From contig NZ_CP034159.1 of assembly GCF_003860585.1 (NCBI RefSeq), positions 1,054,001 through 1,118,000 of the forward strand: a stretch of DNA of 64,000 nucleotides, read 5' to 3'. Shown here piece after piece: positions 24,804 to 33,696 of this stretch (position 1 is its first letter; the number at the start of each line of letters is the position of its first letter). The translations under genes and the position numbers were made by a program. Under the pieces are notes generated by a model, which ran no database searches, was not told the origin of the DNA, and worked only from the letters and a program-made list of their open reading frames with translations. Origin of the DNA: Kaistella carnis. GTDB taxonomy: Bacteria > Bacteroidota > Bacteroidia > Flavobacteriales > Weeksellaceae.

Positions 24804-26384
24804 TTACGGAATTGGAATTGCCTTCTGCACTTCAAAAGTTTCCGAAGTGGTAAATTCATGACCAAACATGTCGAAAGCTCTCACTTCTACTTTATGCGTA
24901 CCGGCATTCAATTTATTTGTAAAACCACCGACCCAAATATGGCTTGACACTTCAGGGTTTGATGGTCTTCTACCTTCAAAAAGCTGCTCAGTAGTATCCC
25001 ATTTATAGACCGACTGTGCAAAAGCGGGATCAATGGTTTCATGATAGTCCATCGACTTCCATTGGCCACCATCAAGACGATACTCTACCTTATCCTTTTT
25101 GCTTCCCATAAAAAAATTTGCCACCACTTTCGCAGATGTTTTGGAAGGAAAAGGAATCACCTTTGGTACATATAATTTGATTTGATAGTCATCCTCTTTG
25201 CCGAAAGATTTGTATTTTATATCGTACTGATTATCTTTAAAACTAAGGAAAGAATAGCCTTTCAGAGTGCCATCTCTCATGGTAGAAGCAGGAAGCCCGG
25301 CTTCATCTTTTGTGCCAGAATACCAGTCTCCGCTTGTAGTAGCGGCATTGTATTCATGCAATTCTTTGATCCCATTCCACCCGTCTTTTTTACCATAAAA
25401 AAGTTGTTGCTGTAAATGCGTGTGTGCAGAAAGCAGCAAAACATTGGAAAATGGACTTAGTAAATCAAACAGTTTCTGGCGATCTGCATTTCTAAAAGTG
25501 TCCTCATTTTTATGGTTTAGCGGGATATGAAATGAAACCACGATTAATTTATTTTGATCTACCAGCTTCAAATCGTTTTCGATAAAACGCAACTGATCTG
25601 CGCGAAAACCACCCCAATATCCTTTTTTTGTTCGTGGATCGGGATATAGAATATTGTCTAGAATAATAAAATGGACGTTACCATAATTAAATGAATAATT
25701 GGCCGGTCCAAAATTCGATTCGAAAGTTTCATCGGAAAGATGATCTTCGGTCGCCTCATAATTCATGTCGTGATTTCCCATTACATTATACCAAGGCAAA
25801 CCAATTTCCCTCATCACTTCTGCGTAAGGTTTTTGAAGATTTAAATTATCTCCTACAAGATCTCCTAAACTAATTCCAAAGACAGCATTTTTTCTATTAT
25901 TCTTAACTTCATTAACAATTCCTCTTTTAAAATAGTCCAGTTCTTTTTCAGTGTAAGGTTGTGGATCACCAAAAACTAAAATATCGAAACTGTCGGTTTC
26001 AGCTTGCTGTTGTAAAGAGAAATTTACTTCTTTTGGAAGTTTCCCTGTAGATTTTACCCCTTGATATTTATAAGTCGTAGGAGAACCTGCTGGTTTATGA
26101 TGATAATAAAACTGAGGTAAATTTCTTTCATTCACGGGAACTTGATAACCCCTGGGTTTAATGACAAATACGGTTTGATCGTCTTGAATGGACAAACTGT
26201 AACGCCCTCTTTTATCAGTTAAAACAACATCAACACCATTTGAAACTGCAACATTTTCGATTCCTTTCTCGTTGTGATCTTTTTGTTGATTTTTATTGAG
26301 ATCATTATAAATATAGCCAGAGACTGACGTTTGCGATAATGCTATTCCCGGAATTAACAAACAGGAAAATAAGAATGTTTTCAT
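24804..26384 (-). CDS. Secreted calcineurin-like metallophosphoesterase
   Basis: Exported phosphoesterase, 526 aa, with signal peptide MKTFLFSCLLIPGIALSQT. Three parts: an N-terminal beta domain (about 20-125: VSGYIYNDLNKNQQKDHNEKG..., like MetallophosN), the dimetal catalytic domain (about 133-370) with GDPQPY at 139, GDLVGDN at 174, GNHD at 203 and later HIP and AHTH motifs supplying the remaining ligands, and a C-terminal beta domain (about 390-526) like MetallophosC. All core metal ligands are present. Its ATG directly abuts the TAA of the glycerophosphodiesterase gene. With that enzyme it could release inorganic phosphate from glycerol 3-phosphate or related monoesters (inference). Confidence 0.88.
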   Translation of the reverse strand: MKTFLFSCLLIPGIALSQTSVSGYIYNDLNKNQQKDHNEKGIENVAVSNGVDVVLTDKRGRYSLSIQDDQTVFVIKPRGYQVPVNERNLPQFYYHHKPAGSPTTYKYQGVKSTGKLPKEVNFSLQQQAETDSFDILVFGDPQPYTEKELDYFKRGIVNEVKNNRKNAVFGISLGDLVGDNLNLQKPYAEVMREIGLPWYNVMGNHDMNYEATEDHLSDETFESNFGPANYSFNYGNVHFIILDNILYPDPRTKKGYWGGFRADQLRFIENDLKLVDQNKLIVVSFHIPLNHKNEDTFRNADRQKLFDLLSPFSNVLLLSAHTHLQQQLFYGKKDGWNGIKELHEYNAATTSGDWYSGTKDEAGLPASTMRDGTLKGYSFLSFKDNQYDIKYKSFGKEDDYQIKLYVPKVIPFPSKTSAKVVANFFMGSKKDKVEYRLDGGQWKSMDYHETIDPAFAQSVYKWDTTEQLFEGRRPSNPEVSSHIWVGGFTNKLNAGTHKVEVRAFDMFGHEFTTSETFEVQKAIPIP

Positions 26385-27143
26385 TTAATTATTTTTTAAT
26401 TGGTCAGGAATATTGGTGGTAATAAAATTGATTCCTTGGTTTTTTAGTTTTTCGAATATTTCAACATCATTTACCGTCCAGGAGTTGGTGATTAATCCTA
26501 AAGTCTTTGCTTCCGAAATCCAAGTAGGATTTTTCAGAAACACAGAATAATGATAATCTAAACCATCCAATCCTTTTTGTTTTATTTCTAAAGGCGAAAG
26601 ATCACCCTTGAGATATTGCACTTTAAATGCAGGTTCTAATTTTTTGATCTGCTGACAAATATTTAAACTGAAGGAGATAAATTCACTTTGGGATTCCAAA
26701 TTCAGGTCTTTCACGATTTGAATTGCTTTCTGTACCAATTCATTTTCCTTGGTTTCTGAATTGATTGGTTTCAGTTCTATGATTAGTTTTAAGGCGGAGT
26801 ATTTTTTTCCTTTTTCTAAATAGTCTTTTAAAGTTGGAATGTTCTCGCCATTATTTAATTTCAATTTTTCCAGATCTTGGAAATTAGTTTCCGAAATTTC
26901 CATAGAACCATGATGTTCATCGTGATTGATTACCAGCACGCCGTCTTTTGACATTCGAACGTCGAACTCGGTTCCGTAAATATTTAAACCTTGAGCATTT
27001 TCTAAAGCTTTCAGGGAATTTTCTGTGGTCGGAGGTTTTGTTTGCCAGTAACCACGGTGTGCTATAATTTGAGTTTGTGCCTGCATTAATAAAAGATTTA
27101 ATAGTAAAAATGCACTGGTAAATTTTATCGTAATCTTAGTCAT
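26385..27143 (-). CDS. Secreted glycerophosphodiester phosphodiesterase
   Basis: GDPD-family enzyme that hydrolyses glycerophosphodiesters (deacylated phospholipids) to glycerol 3-phosphate and an alcohol. The start at 27143 (MTKITIKFTSAFLLLNLLLMQAQ) supplies a signal peptide; the longer frame starting at 27194 lacks one at its N-terminus. Catalytic motifs: HRG at 29-31, E41 (TTENS), E59 and D61 (GTEFDVRMSKDG), H74 (INHDEHHG). 252 aa TIM barrel ending ITTNIPDQLKNN. It overlaps the 3' end of the susD gene by 8 bp, so it is translated from the same message. Confidence 0.92.
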   Translation of the reverse strand: MTKITIKFTSAFLLLNLLLMQAQTQIIAHRGYWQTKPPTTENSLKALENAQGLNIYGTEFDVRMSKDGVLVINHDEHHGSMEISETNFQDLEKLKLNNGENIPTLKDYLEKGKKYSALKLIIELKPINSETKENELVQKAIQIVKDLNLESQSEFISFSLNICQQIKKLEPAFKVQYLKGDLSPLEIKQKGLDGLDYHYSVFLKNPTWISEAKTLGLITNSWTVNDVEIFEKLKNQGINFITTNIPDQLKNN

Positions 27144-28584
27144 TCCACCACATTTTAGTGTTAATATTATCACCACCCATTCGCTGAGAGGCAATTAAAT
27201 AATTGTCGTAATTCTGAATTTTAGTCGATGTTGGATAAAGCATTCTCTGAGGCATTTTTCCGTCGTTCAATAGACCTCCATTATTTGGAAGTACTGGAAA
27301 CCCAGTTCTCCTTTGCTCATACCACTGTTGATGATCGATAAAGAAAAGACTGACATATTTTTGTAACATAATCCGTTCAAAAGTTCCATTATAGGCCACT
27401 TTAGGATTATCAAAATAGTTTGCGGGCACCACATTTCCCCACTGTTCAATTGTTGCTTTAACGCCATTCTGATAATAATTCTTGGCATCTCCCGAAATAA
27501 TTCCTTTGAAAGCCAGTTCAGACAAAATAAACTGTACTTCAGCATAAGGCATTACCAGAATTTTCAATGGCGCTTTTGCTAAATTCTGATTCATATTTGA
27601 AGGTTGATATTCGAAACTGCTTCCTAAAGCATAACCCGAAGGTGCGCCTTTGTAGCCCATATTTTGATTAGCCGGAATACTTTTGGCTTGGGTAAAAAAT
27701 TTGCTCAGCCTGGGATCCTGATTGTCTACCAAAGTCTTCGTAAAAAATTCTGCAGCAGCGCGGTATGCCGTAAAATCCTGAGGTCTGGCAATCGGAGGAA
27801 GCAAGGGCGCAATTCCTGAAATATCCAAAGTCGCACCATCTTCATTACTCGTAAAAATAGGATAAGTCGCTGGATTGTTCACGATTTCATTGATTCTTTG
27901 GTGAACATTAATTTCTCCGTTTTTGTTCAAAATTCGAGTCAGCAATCGTAGTGATAAGGAATTAGATAACTTTCTCCATTTTACGATTCCTTCTGTGCTG
28001 GCATCTGCATGATAAAATAAATCGCCTTCAGGTAATGTTTTCGTAGCATCAAATAAGGAGTTCGCTGCTTTTAAATCATCTAAAAGAAATTGATAAATAT
28101 CCTTTTGTTCATCATATTTCGGCTTCATCATATTATTTTCTAAATGCAATGCCTCGGACATTGGAATATCTCCAAAAGCATCGGTGAGGTTGGCAAAAAT
28201 CCAAGCATTTAATACTTTAGAAATCGCAATATAATTGTTGTTTTGTTCTTTTGTCGCAGCGGCATTTAATTCGCTCACTTGTTTTAACCACTTATAACTG
28301 GTATTCCAAAAGCCATTTCCAGTACCTTCCGTTAAATAATATCTGCTCACGGTGTTTCCTTCATTGGGAAACGGCAGTGCGACCTGCATAATATCAAAGG
28401 TAAAATCATCAGCTCTTTTGTAGCCATAACTTGCCATTTCATATTGAATCGGTTTCAAAAAACTTCCTGCCGACGGGCTTTTGATCCTGCTGTTATCGGT
28501 ATTAATTTCTTCGAACGATCTTTGACATGAGTTTACTACAAGGAGTAAAATGATGAATGCGGAATTTAATATTATCTTCTTCAT
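27136..28584 (-). CDS. SusD/RagB-like nutrient-binding outer-membrane lipoprotein
   Basis: Surface lipoprotein that forms the lid of its SusC partner. 482 aa. Lipoprotein signal MKKIILNSAFIILLLVVNSCQ with Cys at about residue 20, then RSFEEINTD. The body resembles the SusD-like_2 group: FWNTSYKWLKQVSELNAAA, ALHLENNMMKPKYDEQKDIYQFLLDDLKAAN, VKWRKLSNSLSLRLLTRI, and a C-terminal QQWYEQRRTGFPVL stretch. It follows susC by 6 bp. The linked genes suggest a phosphodiester-type ligand rather than a polysaccharide (inference from context). Confidence 0.93.
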   Translation of the reverse strand: MKKIILNSAFIILLLVVNSCQRSFEEINTDNSRIKSPSAGSFLKPIQYEMASYGYKRADDFTFDIMQVALPFPNEGNTVSRYYLTEGTGNGFWNTSYKWLKQVSELNAAATKEQNNNYIAISKVLNAWIFANLTDAFGDIPMSEALHLENNMMKPKYDEQKDIYQFLLDDLKAANSLFDATKTLPEGDLFYHADASTEGIVKWRKLSNSLSLRLLTRILNKNGEINVHQRINEIVNNPATYPIFTSNEDGATLDISGIAPLLPPIARPQDFTAYRAAAEFFTKTLVDNQDPRLSKFFTQAKSIPANQNMGYKGAPSGYALGSSFEYQPSNMNQNLAKAPLKILVMPYAEVQFILSELAFKGIISGDAKNYYQNGVKATIEQWGNVVPANYFDNPKVAYNGTFERIMLQKYVSLFFIDHQQWYEQRRTGFPVLPNNGGLLNDGKMPQRMLYPTSTKIQNYDNYLIASQRMGGDNINTKMWWND

Positions 28585-28590
28585 AAGAAT

Positions 28591-31566
28591 TTAAAATTTT
28601 AAGTTAAGTTGAAAACCAATGGTTCTGGCCGATGGAAGTTGCCCGATTTCGACTCCGGGTGTAATAGTTGAATTATTTAATGATGCTACTTCAGGATCGA
28701 ATAGTGGGAATTCTGTCCACATCCAAAGGTTTTTCCCGAAAATTGCGAAAGTGAGCTCTGATAATTTTAAAGGAGAAATCAGCTCTTTTGAAAAAGAATA
28801 CGCAATTCTGGCATCTCTTAATTTTACGAACGAGGTGTCGAACGTATTGGTTTCTACATTGGCTCTTCGGTAATAATCTCCGTAGTAAGAACTAAGTGAG
28901 ACTGGTGTTGCGTTTGGACTGAAGGATCCGTCGCTATTTACCACAACGCCGTCTCCGATAATCGTGCCGTTTGGATCATCCCTCCCGACTAAAGTATGAC
29001 GGAGTTTCCCCTGCTCCGACATTTTATGATGACTCTGCGAATAAGCTACACCACCATATTGCCCATCAAAAGAAACACTTAAAGTGAAGTTTTTATATTT
29101 AAAATCATTATGAAGACCTGCGCGCCATTCGGGGAAAGCATTACCCACCTTCTCTATTCTTTCCGGTCTTGCTGGGAGTCCATTATTATCATAAATCACC
29201 TCACCATTTGCATTTCGCAATAATTTAAAACCCCACATATCTCCTAAAGATCCACCAACTGTTGCGTTGTAATACACTACTCCTGCCACCGTTGCCATGG
29301 TGTAATAGTTTTCGCCACTAAATTCTTCTGGCAGACTGATGATTTCATTGCCGTTTGTTGACCAGTTTGCACCAATATTCCAAGAGAAGTTTTTCGATTT
29401 TATGGGAACTGCATTTAAACTCATTTCAACGCCTGTGTTTCTCACTTTACCTGCATTGATCACTCGGCTTGAATAGCCGGACTCATAAAGTGTAGGAATG
29501 ACAATAATTTGATTTTCCGTGTCATTTTGATAAAGAGTGAAGTTATATATTAGTCTGTTGTTCAGGAAAGAAAAATCCATTCCCGCTTCAATATTGGTGT
29601 TTTTTTCAGGTTTTAAAAACGGGTTCGGATACGTCCCTGGTGTCTCTACAGATCCTACAAAATCACTGATATTATAGTACTTATCTAACTGATAAGGCGA
29701 GCCGGCAATACCTACTTTTGCCCAGGAAGCTCTCAATTTCCAGTAATTGAACCTATTAGTAGATATCTTAAAAATATCAGACAAAATGAAACTGGTACTT
29801 ACTGAAGGATAGAAAAATGACCGATAATCTTTAGAAAGCGTACTACTCCAGTCATTCCTTCCGGTAACATCCAAGAAAACCTGATTCTCATAATTAAGGC
29901 TTAGCAATCCGTAAATGCTATTGGATTGCTGATCGCGCGGTTGCGGAACTTTGGTAAGCAACGAAATGGCATTGTTCAGTGTATAATCTCCGGCGACTTT
30001 CAGACCTTCCGCGCGGTAGTCACTCATGATATATTCATTATAACGAATGCTTCCTCCAAGATTGGCACTGATATTAAATTTGTTTAAATCTTTTTTATAA
30101 GTAAATAAAACGTCGTTATTAAACTCTTGATTTGTAATAAATTGTTCTCGGTAAAAGCCTTTGCTATAATTCGCCGAACTCCAAGGCCTGATGGTGGTCC
30201 TTTTTTCATTTAACGCTTCAATTCCTGATCTAAGCATTACTTTAAAATCTTTGGTGAATTGATAATCGGCAGTTACATTTCCATTAATTAATTTTTTATC
30301 TACTCCGTTCAACATTTTATAAGCAATCAGATAAGGATTATCAATAAAACTGCTGAAAGGGTGAATTTGATCTACATTTTCCTGCCCTTTTTTCCAGATG
30401 GGTTTATACCAAGCCAAATCAACATTAGGATTTTGAAAAATCATAAAATAAGAAATCGATTGATTGTTGTAGCCAGTCGCGGGAAGATTATCACTTTTGG
30501 TATTGGCATAATTAAACTTAGCCGAGATCTTGAGTTTATCCGACAGTTTATGCGCTACCGATAATGCCATATTAAATCGATCGAAACCCGTATTAGGCAT
30601 CATCCATTCGTTATCAAGATAAGTTAACGATGTTCGGAAGTTAGTTTTCTCACTGGAATTTTCAATAGAAACAGTGTTGGAAGATGTCGTGCCCACGCCC
30701 CAGAAACCTTTGATATTATCTTTGTAAGGACGCCAAAGTTGCCTTGTTGCACTTTGTCCTTCGAGTGTTGGATCATACTGGTAATAGGATTGTCCCTCGA
30801 ATTTCGGTCCAAACGCACTGCTCGTCGAACCTGTATTTACGCCATCTGGTGAGGCACCGTATGAATAATAAAATTGTCCAGCCTTATTTTTTGTTAGGGT
30901 CCCCTGACCGTATTCATATTGATAATCCGGCCACTTTAAAACCGAATCAAAACTCAACGATGAATTAAAGGAAACTTTTACCTTACCATTTTTACTTTTT
31001 CCTGACTTTGTGACAATCATCAAAGCGCCATTCGCAGCTCTTGCGCCATAAAGCGCTGCTGCAGAAGCACCTTTCAACACTGTTACTGATTCAATATCAT
31101 CTGGATTGATACTGTTGAGACCATTTCCTAAATCAATAGGGACATCTCCCCCAGAGCCTGCTCCATACGCTGGAGTTCCAGTTCCTGTTGTGGAATTGCT
31201 CAAAGGCACACCATCAACAACAATTAAGGCATAATTATTATCCAGGCTCATTGATTTTTCACCTCTCAACGTAATTCTCGATGAGCCCAAAGGACCTGCA
31301 CCTGTGCTTTGAATTTTTAAACCTGCAACTTTTCCTTCTAAACTTTGTGCCCAATTGTTATTTTGAATATTCTCAAAAACTTCACCTTTCACTTTCTCCG
31401 CAACGTAACCCAGAGATTTATCTTGTCTCTTAATTCCCAAAGCAGTAATGACCACCTCCTGAATATTTACTGTACTGTCTTTTTTAACATTTTGCTGTGC
31501 GCCTACATTTGCACTTAACAGCAATAATATTGGAATTGTCAATATTTTCTGAGTTTCCTTTCTCAT
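28591..31566 (-). CDS. SusC/RagA-like TonB-linked outer-membrane transporter
   Basis: TonB-dependent 22-strand beta-barrel importing the ligand captured by the SusD partner. 991 aa with signal peptide (MRKETQKILTIPILLLLSANVGAQ). There is no N-terminal carboxypeptidase-regulatory-like domain: the TonB box/plug starts almost at once (VNIQEVVITALGIKRQDKSLGY). The SusC plug signatures are present: AGLKIQSTGAGPLGSSRITLRGEKSM and ESVTVLKGASAAALYGARAANGALMIVTK. The barrel ends in Phe (GFQLNLKF). First gene of a four-gene operon; its promoter region carries a TAGTTTTG -7 element and a row of TTAACA-like repeats. Confidence 0.95.
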   Translation of the reverse strand: MRKETQKILTIPILLLLSANVGAQQNVKKDSTVNIQEVVITALGIKRQDKSLGYVAEKVKGEVFENIQNNNWAQSLEGKVAGLKIQSTGAGPLGSSRITLRGEKSMSLDNNYALIVVDGVPLSNSTTGTGTPAYGAGSGGDVPIDLGNGLNSINPDDIESVTVLKGASAAALYGARAANGALMIVTKSGKSKNGKVKVSFNSSLSFDSVLKWPDYQYEYGQGTLTKNKAGQFYYSYGASPDGVNTGSTSSAFGPKFEGQSYYQYDPTLEGQSATRQLWRPYKDNIKGFWGVGTTSSNTVSIENSSEKTNFRTSLTYLDNEWMMPNTGFDRFNMALSVAHKLSDKLKISAKFNYANTKSDNLPATGYNNQSISYFMIFQNPNVDLAWYKPIWKKGQENVDQIHPFSSFIDNPYLIAYKMLNGVDKKLINGNVTADYQFTKDFKVMLRSGIEALNEKRTTIRPWSSANYSKGFYREQFITNQEFNNDVLFTYKKDLNKFNISANLGGSIRYNEYIMSDYRAEGLKVAGDYTLNNAISLLTKVPQPRDQQSNSIYGLLSLNYENQVFLDVTGRNDWSSTLSKDYRSFFYPSVSTSFILSDIFKISTNRFNYWKLRASWAKVGIAGSPYQLDKYYNISDFVGSVETPGTYPNPFLKPEKNTNIEAGMDFSFLNNRLIYNFTLYQNDTENQIIVIPTLYESGYSSRVINAGKVRNTGVEMSLNAVPIKSKNFSWNIGANWSTNGNEIISLPEEFSGENYYTMATVAGVVYYNATVGGSLGDMWGFKLLRNANGEVIYDNNGLPARPERIEKVGNAFPEWRAGLHNDFKYKNFTLSVSFDGQYGGVAYSQSHHKMSEQGKLRHTLVGRDDPNGTIIGDGVVVNSDGSFSPNATPVSLSSYYGDYYRRANVETNTFDTSFVKLRDARIAYSFSKELISPLKLSELTFAIFGKNLWMWTEFPLFDPEVASLNNSTITPGVEIGQLPSARTIGFQLNLKF

Positions 31567-31583
31567 GATCTTTTTTGTTTGCG

Positions 31584-31591
31584 CAAAACTA
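31584..31591 (-). promoter_or_regulatory. Putative -7 element of the susC operon (TAGTTTTG)
   Basis: Perfect TAnnTTTG on the minus strand, 17 bp from the susC ATG. There is no good -33 element; the TTAACA-type repeats occupy that region, as at an activator-dependent promoter. Confidence 0.6.
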
Positions 31592-31613
31592 GAAAAACCC
31601 TTCTAAAACACCG

Positions 31614-31651
31614 TTAACAGGGCGTTAACAATTATTAAATCCATATTAAGA
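31614..31651. promoter_or_regulatory. Four TTAACA-like direct repeats with helical spacing
   Basis: TTAACA at 31614, TTAACA at 31625, TTAAAT at 31635 and TTAAGA at 31646, so spacings are 11, 10 and 11 bp. They sit just upstream of the susC -7 element. Arrays of TTAACA-type 6-mers every 11 bp are how PhoP boxes look in Bacillus, and 11-bp direct repeats are also the architecture of E. coli Pho boxes. Confidence 0.5.
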
Positions 31652-31769
31652 TTCTACTCTTCACAATGTCGCTCTCTAAATTTTGAGGCGCAAAAAGACC
31701 TTGGAAATAACTCAATAATAATATGTTACCTATCTTAATATTTTGTTAATATTTATAAATTTTTAACAA

Positions 31770-31796
31770 ATAAAGCGGGCAAAAACCCGCTTTTGA
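31770..31796 (-). terminator. Terminator downstream of the SDR gene
   Basis: Stem AAAGCGGG/CCCGCTTT around CAAAAA with T-rich flanks. It lies 43 bp after the SDR stop and insulates the susC promoter. Confidence 0.75.
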
Positions 31797-31838
31797 TATA
31801 AGTATTTAAACTCTTTATTAATTTTTAAAGAATGACGA

Positions 31839-32552
31839 TTAAGGATTGGTTGAAAAAATAGAACCATTAGCAATTAATGCTCTTCTGTTCATTTTCAAAA
31901 TATCTCTTACCCATTCAGCAAAATCTTCAGGTTGAAGTACAGTTTCTGGATTTCCATCGGTCAAACCACCTTGAATCGACAAATCAGAAGCAATCGTACT
32001 TGGCGTTAAAGTAATGACGCGGATGTTTTGTTTTCTCCATTCTGCCATCATTGATTGTGATAAAGAAACAACTGCCGCTTTCGAAGCTGCGTAAGCCGAC
32101 ATATTTGGTCCTCCTTTTAAACCTGCTGTTGAAGCAACGTTGACAATATCGCCCGCTCCTTTCTCCTTTAAGAATGGATAGACTGCTTTTGCTGCATAAT
32201 AAACTCCGAACAAATTGGTCTTGATGACTTGTTCCCAAGTTTCAGACGGCATATCTTCAATACTTCCAAAGTCACCAATTCCAGCGTTGTTGATAAGAAT
32301 ATCTACTCCACCTAGATCTTTTGCTAAATCTGAAATTCCTTTTTGAACCGCAGATTCTTCATCCATACTGAAAATGGCGTAAGAAGCCTGAACTCCTAAA
32401 CCTTTCAATTCTTCAACGGTATTTTTTAAATTCTCTTCATTACGTCCGGTGATACCCATATTGACTCCTTCTTTGGCTAAAATTAAAGCGACTGCTTTTC
32501 CAAGACCTCTACCTCCACCTGTAACGATGGCGTTTTTTCCTTTTAAATTCAT
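31839..32552 (-). CDS. Short-chain dehydrogenase/reductase, FabG-like
   Basis: NAD(P)-dependent SDR, 237 aa from the ATG at 32552 (an ATG three codons upstream at 32561 is also possible). Rossmann motif TGGGRGLGKAV near residue 11, NNAG at about 88-91, catalytic Ser in VNVASTAGLKGG and YxxxK in SAYAASKAAVVSLSQ. These are the classical SDR features of 3-ketoacyl-ACP reductases, and the protein would be annotated that way by similarity. Being outside any fatty-acid synthesis cluster, it may be a generic dehydrogenase. Monocistronic. Confidence 0.85.
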   Translation of the reverse strand: MNLKGKNAIVTGGGRGLGKAVALILAKEGVNMGITGRNEENLKNTVEELKGLGVQASYAIFSMDEESAVQKGISDLAKDLGGVDILINNAGIGDFGSIEDMPSETWEQVIKTNLFGVYYAAKAVYPFLKEKGAGDIVNVASTAGLKGGPNMSAYAASKAAVVSLSQSMMAEWRKQNIRVITLTPSTIASDLSIQGGLTDGNPETVLQPEDFAEWVRDILKMNRRALIANGSIFSTNP

Positions 32553-32725
32553 TTTATACATTTTTGATAAAGTAAATTTAAGGAATTATATTTGGTCGCT
32601 TAAGGAATTGAGGGGAAAGTTAAGATTGATGTTAAGGAAATTAAAAAGGTCAGCATACGATGTACCAACCTTTATTTAATCTGTTCTAAAATTGTTATTT
32701 AAATGCTCAACTTTCCTCAAAAATA

Positions 32726-33571
32726 TTAAGATCTTAATAATGGTGCAATCTGTGCAACAACATCACGTGGATGAGCGGCTTGCTGCAAGGAATCAGACGC
32801 AACTTTGAAGGCTAAAATCTCAGGGCCCATTTCTTTTCCTTTCTGATCAATCATTTGGAGCAAATCCGTCTTTTCCATTACATAGCCGTGCATCATCATT
32901 GAAGAATGTATCTTTTCAGAAATCTCCATGCTGCTTTCTCCAAAGGCTTTTCCTACGATAACAGGAAATAGAAATTCCTCCTCTACAAAAAATTCATCAT
33001 CAACCGGGAATGATTCCAAAAATGCAGGATAATTAAACCGCTTTTTTGCACTTTCAAGAATAAACTCCGGCACCAGATCGATTTCTTCATCTGATAAATG
33101 ACTTAGGACATCATCACTTTCATCCTCGTCTTCGTCATAAAAATCACCGTCTACCAAGAAGTCCTCTTCATCTTCAGTTTCAAAGTCCTCGGTAATATCC
33201 TCCAATTCTTCATCATCCTGACCGTAAAAAATATCATCTTCTTCATTTTGGAAATCATCAACTTCGGTCAGGCTCACATTGGAATTGGACTGAAGTTTCT
33301 TCATCTCCTGCTGAACGAGTTTATTAAATTCGTCAAACCGGAAATCATATTGCTCATCCAGTTCTTTAAGCTCCTGTTCTACTTCTTCCAAAAGCTCAAC
33401 ATCTTCCTCAAAAATTTCCTCCCGCGTCGCTACCTCATGAAGCCAGATTTTATCTCGCTGCAATATACTGTACACCCTGAAAATAACTTCTTCGGCCTGT
33501 TTGCGGTCCTCATCCTGAATGAGAATATCAAAGGCAGAAAGATTTTCTAAGTAGAAGGTTTTATCAATCAT
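32726..33571 (-). CDS. Acidic cytoplasmic protein of unknown function
   Basis: 281 aa, not recognised. Three visible parts: an N-terminal helical region (1-115) rich in Glu/Asp and Leu, likely coiled coil (FEEDVELLEEVEQELKELDEQ); a very acidic linker (about 110-165) made largely of D and E; and a C-terminal globular part (about 165-281) with FNYPAFLESFPVDDEFF, SSMMMHGYVMEKTDLLQMIDQKG and AHPRDVVAQIAPLLRS. No signal peptide or membrane helix. A perfect -7 match (TAAATTTG, minus strand) lies at 33604-33611, so it has its own promoter. IS copy 2 sits upstream without cutting it. Confidence 0.75.
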   Translation of the reverse strand: MIDKTFYLENLSAFDILIQDEDRKQAEEVIFRVYSILQRDKIWLHEVATREEIFEEDVELLEEVEQELKELDEQYDFRFDEFNKLVQQEMKKLQSNSNVSLTEVDDFQNEEDDIFYGQDDEELEDITEDFETEDEEDFLVDGDFYDEDEDESDDVLSHLSDEEIDLVPEFILESAKKRFNYPAFLESFPVDDEFFVEEEFLFPVIVGKAFGESSMEISEKIHSSMMMHGYVMEKTDLLQMIDQKGKEMGPEILAFKVASDSLQQAAHPRDVVAQIAPLLRS

Positions 33572-33603
33572 TATGTTAAGTTTTGTGGTCTGAATTGGAG
33601 AGG

Positions 33604-33611
33604 CAAATTTA
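33604..33611 (-). promoter_or_regulatory. Putative -7 element of the acidic protein gene (TAAATTTG)
   Basis: Perfect TAnnTTTG on the minus strand, 32 bp upstream of the ATG at 33571. Confidence 0.5.
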
Positions 33612-33688
33612 GAAAAACGAGTTGGAAAAAGCTGAATTTTACTCTAACTATTTATGCATTGCCTGTTTTTGAATCATCATTATCAATT

Positions 33689-33696
33689 AAAAAAAT
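33689..33696. repeat. Left target-site duplication of IS copy 2 (AAAAAAAT)
   Basis: Same 8 bp as 34681-34688; low-complexity sequence, so less certain than the copy 1 duplication. Confidence 0.6.
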
